This document shows positions 23,331 to 38,035 of a stretch of DNA of 64,000 bases, one piece after another. How positions within the stretch are numbered: the stretch's first letter is position 1; every line of letters starts with the position of its first letter. Source of the stretch: Sphagnum compactum. Taxonomy: Eukaryota > Bryophyta > Sphagnopsida > Sphagnales. The notes beneath the pieces are model-generated. The model was not told where the DNA came from and searched no databases. It worked only from the letters and a program-made list of their open reading frames with translations. A program made the position numbers and the translations under genes. Location of the stretch: positions 5,146,001 through 5,210,000 of the forward strand of contig OZ234501.1 in NCBI GenBank assembly GCA_965153455.1, given 5' to 3'.

Positions 23331-23383
23331 TTTCTTTCTGGTCAGAGCAGAAACCAACACTCAGCAGTGCATGATGGGATTAT

Positions 23384-23480
23384 TATGTGACCCATTATAT
23401 CCACCAGTGCAGCATCCATTGAAAACCTGTTATGACTCAGTTGTGGATGAAGCACAATGGATGAACCACAACTGAGTGAA
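23384..23480. repeat. Dispersed repeat family R3, copy 1
   Basis: ATTATGTGACCCA, CACCAGTGCA, TTGAAAACCTGTTATGACT and AGTTGTGGAT recur in order at about 27707-27820 with substitutions and a CAC-triplet expansion there. Noncoding. Confidence 0.7.
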
Positions 23481-23589
23481 CATGCCAATTGACCACTATC
23501 TGGGTCAGATTTTTTATGTTTTTATTTTTATTTTATTTTTAAAAATTGTGATCTTGCCAAAAGTGACAAATTTTTTTCTGGGGAAAAAT

Positions 23590-24095
23590 AAATTAATTTT
23601 ACATTGAAAAAAAAAAAATCCTTTTTAATTCTCTCAAAAATAATTTAAAAAATTAGTGAAATTTTCCACAACCCAAAAGATCAATGAGCTGCACCAATGC
23701 AAAATTTCTTCTCTGACTCACCTTTTTCTGGAATTAATAAATGCTGAACAGCAGTGACAGGTACCGTGGTAAATGGTCATTTTGCACACTCAACCACAAA
23801 AAAAAAACACACTCAATTGGGTCGGACTATAACTTTTATTCCTATTCTTTTTGCACAAATAATAATAATTATTATTTATGATTTTTCTCTTTTTTTCTCA
23901 AAAATAATGAAAATTCACCACCCAAAAATTCAACGATCCTACTACGCAAATGCAAAAGAAAATACCTTATTATTCTCGGAGTAACTTTTCTGGAATGATA
24001 ACAAAACACTGAACAACATCACTGGCATGTACGGTAAATTGGTCATTCACACGACCATAACACTTACACACCCAACTGAGTAAGGACTATTGGGC
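23590..24095. repeat. Degenerate tandem dimer (~270 bp units)
   Basis: Two successive units share TCTCAAAAATAAT, TTCCACAACCCAAAA/TTCACCACCCAAAAA, TTTTTCTGGAAT/TTTTCTGGAATGATAA, GCTGAACA/ACTGAACA, GGTAAATGGTCATT/GGTAAATTGGTCATT and CACACTCAATTGGGT/CACACCCAACTGAGT. Strongly diverged, noncoding. Confidence 0.7.
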
Positions 24096-24099
24096 ATGT

Positions 24100-26950
24100 T
24101 CTGTAATGTTCTGTAACTTGGGCTTTCCACAACACACACAAGGTTATAAAGGTGTATGTATACAACCCTTTTTTGGCCCCTTATCTGTTCCCTGGATGCC
24201 AGACCCGTGGAGTGAACCCTAACTTTCTCATACAGTTCTCTGGTTGGGAGTAACTTTATTCCAGTTTTTAACACACTGACAATTTGTCAACCGCAAACAG
24301 TTTCATGTCAGTTCATGTTCCATGAATGATTTTCTAGTCTCTTCGGAGACATCTGATGAATGATTTTCTAATTGAACTTGTGACCTAAGGCAAGGATATT
24401 GTGTTTAGATTCGTTATAGAGTGTAGTGGGCTTAAGGGATTTTGGCCCCCTAGGTAGTAGTAGTTCTATTGTTTATATGAGGATTTTTTTTGGGGAGATG
24501 ATGATATTTTGGCTTGTGTTGAAACTTTTGAGAAAATTTAGTTATCGAGTTATGATATCTGGAAGCGTTTTTGGTTTCTTTAGCAGATTGTTTTGAAGAG
24601 ATCATGTTTTTGCATGGTGAAATTATTTGAATTTCTATAATTCTTCTTTTGCCTTGAGATACCTTTTTAGTGTAAATGGCAAGGTCACAGTGTGACAAAC
24701 CCGTTGTTATTAATCTTACAAGAGTTTCTTAAACACCCCGTAATATTTTTGCTTAGCAACAAGGGTTTGTTGGGACTCAGCCTCACCCTGACATTTGTAT
24801 CCAGGAGCATGGTTTTTCTTAAATCTTGAAAATTTTCTTGAAATTGATCATGTGGGTTGTTCCGATCATCTGGTGTGTAGATGGTTGATCTTCAAGACAA
24901 GGGAGACTGGGTCTCCAGAAAGTTAGTTGTTGTACATGCAAGTGAGAGAATGTGGTCTTTTAAAAGAGGGTCAAGAGAAATTCATTTTTGGAATTATATT
25001 GAGAGCGCCCATGAAATATCAACCCCTCAACACTCACTTTGGGAGGCCTTTCAAGAATGAAATTTGAGTCAAACTATGAAAATTTCTTAAATGTACCCTA
25101 AACTTGTTGATGCGTCCCATAAGTAGATCAACGCACCGCAAAAGTACCTCAACAAATTGCAATTGTAGATTAACAATAATGAGTATGGTCCACACTGACT
25201 TATCAAACAAGTAAATCAACCAATTGCAGGTGGATTAGCCATAATAAGTGTTGTCCACATTGAACGTATCACACAAGTAAATCAACAACTAATCACAGAT
25301 GAAGAATTTAACATATTAAGTGTTGGCCACTTGCCCCCCTCGAATGTAGGTACAACCTTTGTTGATAGTGCCCTTCACTTGATCGGCTCCCTGGAGGCTG
25401 GCTGGTGCCTTTGGTTAGAAACAAGCCACAGCCTCCCCCCACCACAAGAGGTTGTTGTACACCTTATTCTTATAAACCTTCCCCTCCCCCTCTCCCCCCC
25501 CCCCCTCCACAACCTTTGGACTTCACTGCACTAGCATTCCATTTGGATGCAATGACCACACTTCACATGCAAAAATTAGTATTGGAAAAACAAAATCTAA
25601 ATCTTTTGCTTGCTACTACATCCAGCCATTTTTTGGTTTGGGGGGTGTGGGGTTTCAGGGTTAAGGCCAGCTAATTAACCCTAAACCCTAATACAAAAGG
25701 CAAGTTGTGGTTCAATAGCTTCTAGTTCCAGATATCATGCACAATTGAACCTGACCATTGAGAGCCAGAAGGGCATGGGGGGTGGCGAACTGGCACATGT
25801 GCTCATGATCCATAAATGTACAAAAGAGAAGGGAATGGCATTCCTCAACTTGTAAAATAGATCATTGCTCTGATTGACCTAACCCCCTTCCTTCTTTCTC
25901 CCTTTGGAGGTGTACCTTGTAAGCCTTTTTTCCATATGTAGAAGATTTTGTACAAATTCTTGAAGCCCTTCCCATCCCTGTTAGGTACTTTGTTTTGGTG
26001 ACAGTTGAGCATTCATGTGGTTGTGAAACAGCAGCAGCTACCATTCATGATGGGTTGGGTATGTGTAGTATAGTAGTAGCTCTTCTCATTTTCATCTCAT
26101 TTCTGACAATTCTGACTGTAGTAGTAGCTTTTCTGATGTGCCAGCATACTTCTGTTCTCATAGCCTAGGGTCAGCTTCCAAATTGGAAAAAAAATTAATT
26201 AATTAAAAAAACCCAATTTTTTTCCATAAACCAATGTCCTTTTTGAGTTTTGAAATTACCATATTTTCCATGACCTATATATATATATATATACTATACT
26301 GTAGCCTGTGGTCAGATTCCACATTGAAGAAAAATGAATATATATTTTTTTCAAAACTTCAATTCTTTTTTCAAAAAAACATTTATTATTTTTCATGATC
26401 TATACTACTACACTCTATTATGATATTGTCATATGAGTGTGTGAAAGAAATTATTCAGATTAAGCCTGTGATAACTATGACTAGGCTTTGAACAATCATC
26501 TCCTTCTTTAACTGAATATTTGAATATTTGTCTTTGTAAATGGGAAAGAGGTTATCTCTCCGAGCTCAATCTTATATGACTTAACAAAAGAAAATTTAAA
26601 AATTGGGTCATGTGTCACCTCTAAAAGTTTACCATTGCTTCAGGAAGGATGTAAAAGTAAGCGAGAAGATAGGCTTGTGTGAGATCAGCAATAACAACAA
26701 CATCCACAAGGCTACAGACCTCAAAATAGGTAGACCTCTACCCTAATACCTTGGGCCACCTTTGGCTCATCATGTCTACTGAATAATTTATTTAATTTCC
26801 CATTTTTTTTGGTAAAAAAACCGAATATTCCAAATTGATTCTTCACTTTTCCTTCACACAAAACTTCTCTTTGAGAAAAAAGTGCTTTTTTTTCTTTTCT
26901 TTTTTTTTTTGGGAAAGTTTTTCAACATTTCTAAAAATAATTTAATTCAT
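24100..26950. other. Intergenic DNA; degenerate ~68-bp repeat units at 25035-25335
   Basis: No gene recognised. Between about 25095 and 25335, three to four diverged units repeat ATTA.C.ATAATGAGT.TGGTCCACA.TGA then TATCA.ACAAGTAAATCAAC at about 66-70 bp spacing. A C-run lies at about 25495-25504, and an (AT)n at about 26277-26293. Confidence 0.6.
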
Positions 26951-26957
26951 GCTGAAG

Positions 26958-26985
26958 GTAGGAGGAGGAGGAGGAGGAGGAGGAG
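26958..26985 (+). repeat. (GGA)n microsatellite
   Basis: About nine GGA/AGG units, followed by CCACCA units. It creates artificial open frames on both strands. Confidence 0.9.
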
Positions 26986-27190
26986 CAGCAGGTCCACCAC
27001 CACCACCAGGAGTGAGAGGATGCCGGGTACACACACTTTACCTTTGGATGAAGTACAAGTTTCAAGTAGCCGTGAAAATGGGTTTGGACTTTCGACCCCA
27101 TATTTTATGGGCAAGCAAGACAACAAAAGCGGGCTCCACAATGCCTGTAAAAAGAAGGCACAATGATTGACCCGGGTGGTAAGATTTAAG

Positions 27191-27219
27191 TAGGGTTTAG
27201 GGTTTTAGGGTTTTAGGGT
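27191..27219 (+). repeat. Interstitial telomere-like tract (TTTAGGG/TTTTAGGG)
   Basis: TAGGGTTTAGGG followed by two GTTTTAGG variants. Confidence 0.8.
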
Positions 27220-27706
27220 CTATCACCTTATTATACATTGTTCAAAAAATTTCATGTCTATTGGTAAAGGTTAGGTTGCGGAAACAAGTAACACTCAATC
27301 TATGTGTTGACAAGATAAGTTGTAAAAACCCAAATAGGGAGTAGAAGGAGTGAATTGTGCTGTAGTAAAGGCCTTGATCTTTACTATAACTACAATAGTC
27401 AGCAGCTGAAAATTGGCCCCCACATATGTCCTCACGATTGATTTCTCTCTCTCGTGTGTCTTTTTTAAAACACATGAAGAACAAACAAACTTTTTGTAAG
27501 AAGTTTGTCTCATAAAACACGGACATGAGAGAGAGGGAACAGCAACTGTCCTGGTATGAAAGTCCTCGAAGGTGAAAAATGACACTCAACATTTACCCCC
27601 AAATTTGTCTCCAAAAAGAGCGACATCCATCCATCCGTGATGTTGGTGTTCAAGTCGAGTTCAAATGATAAAAGTCGCCTTTTGCTGCCATCTTTTTGCT
27701 TAGGGA

Positions 27707-27820
27707 ATTATGTGACCCACCACCACCACCCACTAGTGCACCATATTGTTGGAAAGCTGTTATGACTTGTGACTTGGTTAGTAGTTGTGGATCAACAACT
27801 AATTCCACAAGTTGGGAACC
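27707..27820. repeat. Dispersed repeat family R3, copy 2
   Basis: Matches 23384-23480 (ATTATGTGACCCA, AGTGCA, TGTTATGACT, AGTTGTGGAT). A perfect short palindrome, ACCAAGGGT-TC-ACCCTTGGT, lies just downstream at about 27904-27923. Confidence 0.65.
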
Positions 27821-27929
27821 TTGCCTTTCCTTTCGTGATATGCCCTTCATTGCACAAAGGCCAATGTGGACTCACTCCCCCAATCGAGGACCATGCTAGA
27901 ACCAACCAAGGGTTCACCCTTGGTCGAAT

Positions 27930-30900
27930 AGGATTGTGACCAAATGTTGGATTGGGTTCGACTCTTGGTTCAACACACTTGTGCAAGCCACATAGATAGG
28001 TGTGTTGCATAAACAAGGTTTGAGGGTCATAGGGCTATCAAGAATGCTCAACCCATTAAGTGTCCAAGTTGGTTCCGCATGATTCAAGATTTTTTTGGCC
28101 TGAAACTCTCAAGTCTCATCCAAACAGTCCAACTAGTTAAGTACCTATGTGAGTGGGTGTAAATATTAAGTAGCAAGTGTTGGTATGGTATATAGCAATG
28201 TTGGACAATTATCATTCTTTTTTAATGATAAGCGTTTGATTTGATATTTTTACAAAGGCATTGAAAACATTGGTCTTTTTTTCCTTTATTTTTTTTCAAA
28301 GATGAGGGCAATTTATCTTTTTCTTTTTTTTTTATAAAAATTACAAACCAACTCCCCAAGTGCCAGTTCTCATAAATTTGAAAATAAATGATTATCTAAA
28401 GTAGTTCTCACAAGTCAGTTATGAGGTTTTTTTTAATCACAAAAATCATTCATCGTCGAAAAAATAAGACAACCATTTAGGCTTTAGAAATGGCACCATG
28501 TCAAAAGAAAAAGAAAAAAACTCCTAAAAGCTTTGGACACTTCTAAAAATAAACGTCTTAGCTGCTAAGTACATAAAACTGCCTAACTTAAACTAAGTTT
28601 TAAGAACCTGACCTTTCTTCCACCCTTTTACCTCACCCTGGGTATCAACACTTTAGAAAAGTACCCCAAAAAAATCAAATCTCAAGGCTAATTTTCACAC
28701 ACAAGAGATAACCGAGGGATCCGGATATCAATCCAATTATGTGATCAAATTTGATATTCACAAGTGTCCAAAATCGGATACTTGAGTGATACCCAGCTCC
28801 GCTTTCGAACCCAGTCCCAGATGGGTATATGGACTTACATCGGGTATCAAGACGGGGTATTTACATGCTCACAAGTGAAGTGGAAAGCTTGAAACAAAGT
28901 CCATCTATCCCAAGCATGGATCTCTTGTCTCTCAGCAAAGTCTGGTACTACCCTTTTTTACTCTTTGAAACTCTACCCTCAAAATGGATTTTTGTCTTTT
29001 TCAGCACACTTGGTTTTAGCACATGACATGGCAAAGGGGGCACATTCCTTGTAGTATTCCTATTGCACATTTCACAGAAAGGATATCTTCTGGACCCCCA
29101 TGTGAAGTACTAGGAGAATTATTCAAAGAATTGAGATTATTTCAAATAAAAAAATCCTACAAATATTCAAAAAACATTTAGCAAAGTCCCTTGTTATTTT
29201 GTAATTGTTATTATTTTTTTAATCCCAAAGAAAAACTTATGTGGGCCCTATCTCTAGTGAGACATAATTTGGTTGTTTTTTTTTTTTACAAAGTGACCTT
29301 CCAATGGCACACATGGTTGATATAGCTTGCCCAAGAGACCCTATCAAACTTTCGCTCTTGTGGGTGGTTGGAGTGCAATACAATATAACAATAATACCCA
29401 AGGGGGTTGCAACTACACATGAAGTTAGGGAATGCACCTTGGTCTTCATTATCAAATCCCTCTATTGTCTTGGGAAATGCCTATTACAAGATCCCTCATA
29501 AATTACATTGAAAAGCATTCATATTCTAAATTTGTTTCATTTGGTTTTAGGGTTCAAATTTTTTTTTAAGATGTACCAAAACCTTGTCACAACATCATTT
29601 TTTTCTTCATTTTTTATTTAGTCTTTTTTTACCATGTAAAAAATACATTATTGAATGATTATGATGAAATTTTAAATTATAATGACTTAAAATATGATAC
29701 TTATGAAATATTTGACACTTTTTTATTCATTAGTTTTGATGGAGATTAAAATATTTTTAGAAAATGATAATAAGGACTAGATCATTTTCATCCTAGGTGG
29801 TACATTCTAAAAATTTTCACCCTCTAGCTTGAATAACTATATTCAAAACTTGTGTTAGTTGGGTGTAATCATGAATCTAGTGTTTCGATTTGTCATGGGC
29901 AAGGGCTTGACTATTCCACGATACATAATCATCTAAGTTATAACAACATTGTTTCACATTGTAACAATTGCTTATAAGGTTACAAGCTTTATATTTTGGT
30001 AATCATCCATGATGGAATTCATAAATGTTATTCCTATTTGCTCTCATGGGAATGTAGCCATAGGGCAACCAATTGAACTTGGCAACACATATAAAAGTTC
30101 AATCATATTAAGTGGTTTCATCACAAGAAGGACCATGCAATGCGACACAAACATTTTAGTAATATTTAGAAGTTTTGTTTTATTTTCTGAACCTTCTTAT
30201 TGTCTACTAATACCTATTCTTTTGAAATTCAAAAATTTAATTCCTCATGTTTGAGCCCTATTAGATTTAAAAACTTATGTTTGCTTCCTTAACAAAGATT
30301 TTACAACTTGAAAGTTACCTTTTCTTTTGGCCTTAGTTAGATCCTCAAATTCCTATTTCATCCCCAATTGAAGTGAAATTTTAAAAAAGGGAGCAAAATT
30401 GGGTACCATTTAACAAAACTGAATTTTTCACAAGAATTGACTTTCACAAGAATTGATTCTATGAAAACTATTGAGAAAATAGACATAGCCAAGCAAAAAT
30501 CAAATAAATAATGAAATTATGTGACTTTTAATGTGCTAATGGAAGTTAATTCAATGTTTTAAAAAATGATAAGTTATCAACACTTGTGTTAATTTATCAC
30601 TCAAGATCTACGAAAGTGAAATATTAAATTGGGGAACCAAAAATGGGTCAAAATTTTGATGGTAAGTTACAATTTTTCAAATTGTTGTTATGCAATGTGT
30701 TGTGCACAATTTCACAATTGGGAATTAGTGCTACACCTTCAATGACTTTTGCATTTCAAGTTCATCATACTAGTGATCTACAACTCTGATGAGCACTAAA
30801 CATGTTGATCACAACTACATCTTGACTATATCCAATCTTAATCACAGTTTCATATGAATTCTCTTCAACCTTAATCATGAATGTGAGTCAATTATCCACA

Positions 30901-33900
30901 ATTTCAATCAAAATAGTAATTTGACTATTTATAACCTCAATAAACATTTGCAAGCTCGATGCAACATTAGCAATTTCATCTTCAAAATGGCTTTCCAAAA
31001 CATTGGTAGCAATGTCGTTATTTTTAAGATTGTTGCAAATTATGAAAATTGAGGTGTGTGCTCATTTCTTGCAAAAAATTTAATACATTATAAAAGTTGA
31101 TCAATTGAAATCTATTAATGTTGAATTCATTTTGTACAAGAATATATGGAAAATTAAATACCTAATAACCTTGAAAACACAATGGATGACAAACTAGAAG
31201 GGGGCTAGAAGGAAAGGACAAAAATCACAAAGAGACAAAGATGGGAGACTCTTAAAAGGACAGAAGACCATTACTTTTAACCATGTTTCATACTCCACCT
31301 ACAAAATGAGCACAAAGAAATGAAAACAACTAAATTGAGGCTACCGAGAGATAATTATGTTATTAATTCAAGCAAAGTGAGAAGAGTTCATAGTTGGGAT
31401 AGACATGGTCACTTTAAAAGACTAGTTCAAGATTGCTACTTACAAATGGTGGAAGATTGTGAAATTAGTAATGGACACAAACAAACATTTTCTACTATCA
31501 AAAAAAGGTGCAACATGCAAAAACAAGTAGGGCACAATATAATGTGATGATTTCAAGTGCATTTTTCATTACATATAAATGATAGTAAGCAATATAAAAT
31601 GTTAATGTTTAACCCCAGCAAAGAAACTAGCTTTAAATGTCCTTCAACAATAATGTACAACAAGATAGATTCCTTCATGAAAGGTGGGGAGGCGAAATGT
31701 TACATCATCTTCATGTTCTTCATGATCTATTAATGTCTCTAGATGAGAATGTTTTAAGCCTTCATATATTATAATTAGAACTTGACGGGATGAATTCTAA
31801 AAAGATTATGGACTTGTCATGAACTTTTGAAATGATAGCACTACATCTATTCACAAAGAAAATGAAAAATGTGGACTCAAAAAATATATCAAAGTAGTGT
31901 CAAAATTAAAAATTAAAAACAAAGCATCATCAAATGGAAAATTTATTAGTGAAGTGCATTGAAACTTTCCTAATATATATTTTTAAATTTTTTAAATGAC
32001 GTGATTGTTATAAATTTTATCCTTGAGAGTTCATTTCACATTAAATTTTTTAATCTTTTGCATGGATTTTTTGATCAATCACATGCTTAAGGATATTCAT
32101 AGGTTGGCTTCTTAATATTTGTGATTAAAAGCATAAAGGATAATTATGGGATCTATGGTTTGATAATTGTTAAAATTGCAAAAGAATTGTTAGTGTTAGA
32201 TTATGGACTTTTAAATGCCACTTTTGAGACACCTAAGCATGTTTTCACCCGATGTAAAAATCAGTGCACTACTTACATCTTGAAAGCTCATTTTCATTTT
32301 TTTCAAATGGTATGCAAAAGAATATATGGTGAAATTAATTCAATAAGAAATAATTTTTATAATTTATGTAAATAGAAATAAAGTGTTTAGAAATTGATTA
32401 TGATAAAGGTGTTTGCACATTACAGTGACCTTCTATGGATGTCACAATAGCAATTTTTCATGTATTCCGGAGATAAAAGAAAATAAATAAAATAAAATTC
32501 ATTGAAATAATTTTAAAAAATACTCGCTTATCTAAAGCTATCATAATCAACCTTCCAAGAATGAAAAAATCAAATCAAAATTGTGGATAACCAATAAATA
32601 ATGGACTTTTGAATTTGGCCCACACTTTTTGTCACACTTACAAAACTCATGAATATGGACTTTTATCTTACAATATGTTAGTCTTATGTTTGAAACTTTG
32701 GGATATTGGATGAATCATATTTAAGAAACTAAAAATCCATTGACTGAATGGAATGTGATTTTAATTCATTATGTTATAACTTTTTAAAATCTCAAAAATT
32801 GTAATTATTTTAAAAGCTCTTTTAAACATTTAAAAATAATTATTTTAAAAAAAAATTGTGATTTCTTTATATGTGTTATAGCATCATGATTTGAAATTGG
32901 AAATGGAAAAAATGTTACTTTCAATATCATCTAAATATTCATATTTTAAGCCAGTTTTCAACTACATTAGAAAATGACTTTGAAAAGGGATTGTAATTTG
33001 CCAAAATTGTGACACCCTAATGTGCTTTCGCCCATAACATATCTAAATCAAACTTAAAATATTTTTAATTTTAATAAAATATTCCTTCAATTATTTACTA
33101 TCTCATACAAAAACAAATTATTCTAAATATTTCATAGAATATATGAAGAATGGTCCCTTGAGGCTTGCATTTCTTTTACAATTCAACTCAATAAGGCAAA
33201 TAATGTAATGGATTTGTGTACACCAGTAATACTTACAAAATGTTTTTAACAAATATGTAGCATACAATCCAACATTTGGTACATGTGAAGATCCCATTTC
33301 ATTATGAATATTTCTAGATTTTCTTAATGAAATCACCCATGAAGACATTTCACCAAACAAGGATTTTGATGCATCCATGAAAATTGTAAAACCTTTGAGT
33401 CCCATTGTTGGGTGAATAACAATAACAACTATTGTCGTTCAACCAACAAAAACCCATAAAGTCCATAAGAATAAAAGCCCATTTAAAAATTTCAATTATT
33501 TACCCATTGGGCACAAAAAATTTGACAAATGAAAAAAAAAATCATTTCAAAACGACTTTTGAAAACAAAGTCCAACCTAACCTTTCAAAAATTTATAACT
33601 ACCATTTGATTAAGATTTCACAAAAAAAGATGTCATATTTAATTTTATGATTTCATTCTTCAACCCATGTTTAATCACTATAAACAATTTGGAATGGAAT
33701 TCAATATGAATTCTTGAATTTCTTAACAATCTAGTCAATTAATCAATTCATATTTTTGACTTCAAAAGTCCATTATTGAGAGAATGAACGAATTATTTTC
33801 AAAGAATAATAGCAAATGTCTTCATAATCAAGTTGTTAATTTAGAATGAGTCATCATTCAATGTATGTAAAATTAAATTATTCACCATAAGCATTTAAAC

Positions 33901-34200
33901 ATAAACACGATGTAGAAATTGATACTATGATTCCAAAAATGAACCACCATACCTTGCATTCAACCATTACACTATAGAATAACACAAGATTAAAGGTAAA
34001 ATTGATTATTTATTCAAACATTTGAATTCAAACTATATTTCTTAAGAACTAAATCTCTAATTCAAAGTGCTAATTTTCACATAATAGTTCTAGTCTTTTA
34101 ATTGCATAAATGATAGAATAAATTCATCATTTACCTAATCTCTTCTTGCTCATTGTCTTTGGTGCACATGACCTCTTTGTGCCACAACATCAAAATCTTG
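27930..34200. other. AT-rich intergenic DNA, no gene recognised
   Basis: Very AT-rich with long A/T runs. No frame longer than about 95 codons, none with motifs I recognise, and no tandem array found. Probably strongly eroded transposon DNA, since a recognisable Harbinger relic follows directly. Confidence 0.55.
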
Positions 34201-35262
34201 AATAGCTATGGGTGTTTCCTATTGTAACATGTTGAAGATTTGATCAACATCAATACCAAACCAACCAATTAGTATGTTGTGTAATGTAGAATAAAAAATA
34301 ACAAGATTAGGCACAATAGCAATGTGCATGTTAACTCTTTTCCAATGTAACTTGAGGTAAAAAATATTTTTGAAAATACTAAATGCATTTTGGGTCCAAT
34401 CGTATTAATAGGAGCCACAACAAGTGTAACCAACACACTTGGTTTTTCATGTTTTAGTGTCAAAATTTCTACTAATGTTGCAAGATTTTAATGTTTTTAC
34501 ATGACAATTTTTTTAATATATTATGGAAACATGTGAAATAATTTGGAATGAATCTAGTAAAGTCCTAAAAACATTCATAAGCATTGTAACCAATGTTTAA
34601 AGGACTTGAAATGCTTTCAAAATGACATAATCATGTACAATAATTATTCACATATTTACATAATAGTATAATATGTTGTGAACCAAAACAAATTATAAAA
34701 TCATGAATTTATAATCCGTCACCTTTTTAACCCCATTTATAACCAATTGCAATTTATCACATCATTGTAAACATCACTCCCCTTGTTTTTTTAAATAGTC
34801 AAAAAACAATCACCCAATGTGGCAAGGTTGGCTCCTATTATATCTTATTTGCACCTTTTTCCACAACAAGTCAACCTCTTTTATGTTTCAAGTTGTAAAA
34901 AATTTCAAAAATGTTGTGTTTTCCATCCTTATGTGGAATAATCCACAATTACCAATAATGGGGTAACCTTTATCTCCTAGTAAATAGGGAGCTCCACATT
35001 CTTGACCTCTTGATAAACAAGTCATACCTTGTTTTCTTGTCATGTACAACTTCACAAATTGCATTATATAATTTAGTTTTATCATAATAGTACAATCCTC
35101 ACTAAAATGTTTTGAAGGTTTTGAAATAGAGATGTGTGTATCATCTATGGCCCCATGTATGCTTGGGAGATCACATAATGTTTTGAAGCCAAACATTATA
35201 AATTCCATCCTAAATCCAATTGGCCAAGAAACAAGCTTTTTTGAAACAACATTGATCATTGT
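34200..35262 (-). mobile_element. PIF/Harbinger DNA transposase relic
   Basis: On the minus strand, the open frame 35259-34888 contains LPSIHGAIDDTHISISKP (DDE domain around the first catalytic Asp; family GAIDGTHI) and, further on, YLLGDKGYPI (family YLLGDSGYPL, second Asp). A second piece at about 34410-34230 reads QNAFSIFKNIFYLKL..RVNMHIAIVP.LV....LHNILI. This matches the end of the domain (family ENAFGRLKxRWRxL...CCxLHN), but the catalytic Glu before NAF is replaced. About 450 bp separates the two pieces, more than the family spacing, so there has been insertion or rearrangement. Inactive. Terminal repeats and the Myb-like partner ORF were not found. Confidence 0.75.
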
Positions 35263-35269
35263 GATATGA

Positions 35270-37999
35270 CCTCTTTGACAATAAATGAGACATTTGATTG
35301 ATCGATAGTAAACAGTTCACTATAGATGAGAATATTACAACCTTCTACAAGTTTGTACAAAACTTAAGCTACTTGCACCTCAACCAAAATAATTGGTTAG
35401 TATGTTTTGTCTTGCTTGTGAAACAAAAACTCCAATTGATTAACAATATCAAACAAGGTTTTTTTTCTCATTCTAAAATTCGTGTATTCACTTCCCATCA
35501 TTGTACTTTGTAAGCAAAAAATTTAAAATCCATGTCATTGATCTCAATTTAACCCATTGACAAATATTACTATAAAATAATCCCAAGAAAATGTTCTAAT
35601 AATTAGGACATAATAAAATGTTATTCTACAACCTACATTAGTATGCACACACAAGGGCACAACACATTGTGATAAGTTGTGTTAACCATTTTTATTAAAA
35701 ATCTAGCACTAGGTGTAAACATGTGTCCTTATAATGTTCTTAGGTTAGTGTTTGTGTAGTTAATTAATAGCTCATTAGTGGTAAATTTTACAAGAACCTA
35801 AAACTAAAATAATGTAGAATTAAATTTTAAAAATAACTAACAATAGGTGTGGCTTTACCATAAGCCTTTTTAGTTTGAAAAGTATAATCAATAATTGGTA
35901 ATCTCACAAACTTTGTTCCATGGTCTTAAAATATTTGTTAATCTCAATTTTGTTCCTAAATCATTTTCTCTTTAAAACGACAAATGCATAACCTTCAATC
36001 CAAACCATTTCAACACATATTTCTTGGAGTTATGAATTTCATGTGAGTGGCTAAAGATGATGCAACATGTTTTATTTATATTGTGCCAAGTTCTAATGTC
36101 ATTAGACGCCTAAACATTTCACCCAAAAAAATTACTAAAATGCATCCTGAAAAAAAATGTCAACAATTTACTCTAACATCATTAACACAATTGTGCCCTT
36201 GATTGCCAAGGTGAGGTTCAACCTACTTTTAGACTATAATTTGTGACAAAATGAACATTTTATGCTTAAAAATAAACTTAAGCAAAAGCTTACCAAATTT
36301 TCCAATTGAATTTCAAACTTGGCTGATAAACATGTTAAGAGAGATGATTCACTTCAAATGTGCACTAATTAGTATGACTCAACAAATTAACCATAAAAGT
36401 TAGATATTCATTTTATAAAATTTCTCCATCCCTTGCTAAGAATGGATAGTTAAGTTGTAGGTTTTTCACATCATGTAAGGTGAAAGTATATAATTGGTTT
36501 GTACCATAGGGAACATCACACTTTCATTTTATTGGACCCATCAAACTTTAAAATATATAGAAAACATTTTTTTTAATTCATCAAAAACATTAACTAAGTT
36601 ATATAAATTTTAATGAAATAAGTATTTTATAAATTATGTGTTCCTAATCATTTCCTTGCTAAATTTTTTAAAGAAAATAACATTGATTATTTTCCTTGGT
36701 CATGAAAACTTTTGATTCCATTTGATTTTTTATGAAATAATTAATCAACTAACTATAATTTAGATAAGAATTTCCAAAGTTCAAGTTCATCATTCCTAAA
36801 GGGACCATAGAAATTAGGAATAAAAATTTGTAGCAAATCTTTTTTTTTATTATTCCAATGAAAACTTAAAACCATATACTTTGGCATGCAATGAATAAAA
36901 CATGAGGAAAACATAATAATAATAATAAAACATAATATTATTTGACAATTTAGTTTTTCTTTAACCATTCTTTGAGGTGGTTTTTTTGTGATACCACCTA
37001 ATCATACTTTCACCTTGCAATTAATTCTCCACCAGTAGTGGGCAACACCAAATTATATGTACAAGAAAAATTAGACACCATGCAACAAAATTCAAAAGGT
37101 CTTTGGTTAAACAATCCAATTGAAACCTAAAGTTTATTACATTTATATACAAAGAAATACAAAAATGTATTTGGATTTAGAAAGGAATTCTCTACCCAAG
37201 TTAAGAAACCAAAACCAAATGGTGCCTTTAATGAAAAGGTTAGTACAAATGTTGATGTTGAACCAACCTTTTACAAACAAAAGGAATGCCCATAAATATA
37301 ATTTAAAATATGTTAAACTCTTAAGGGGGTGAAGGTGGATTGGTAACATGAGTTATAATTGGATGAAAAGTTGGGGATGAATGGGTTCGGCCCTTTTCAC
37401 CTTGACATGAAGCATAATAATAGAAGAAAGAAAGGTGACATGAAAAGATAGATGGGTAATGGTACACATAGTTAAAAAGGGGGGTGAAGGACCAATGGTC
37501 CCCTCACATTTGAACTTCCTATATGTAGGTGATTCATTGTGGGGGTGGGGGGGGATTGAAGTGTGCCCAAACAAACACCAAAGACAATACCTCAACCCCA
37601 CTCCACTAAAAACCCATATAAACCAAAAGAATAACTCCATGGAACAAATGGAACACACATGGGCAATAACCCAAAAAGCCACTCCACTAGTGCACATTGA
37701 CCCAACATAGAGCACAAGGTGAATCCTGATCTAGATGAGTTGATTGTGTGATATACATGTGTAGATCATGATATATTTTGATGGGGACTATGTTTATAAA
37801 GATTATGATTGATCTCATAAGAGTCTAAGTGCAACCAATATTTGAAGTCCTTACAAAATGGGGCAAAATTATGTTGGATATAGTATATGTATCCAAAGTT
37901 AATGACATTAGAAGCCTAGTCCTCAATTTGGAGGTCAAGTTTTGGCCTTTATTACATTGGAATGAGTGGGCAAGACTATGCCCATTCCAAGTTTAATTC

Positions 38000-38035
<36 letters not shown>

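Noticed and set aside
26882-27170. Open frames on both strands around the GGA tract
   Set aside because: Repeat artefact: R- and G-rich on one strand, L-rich on the other, with no other signal.
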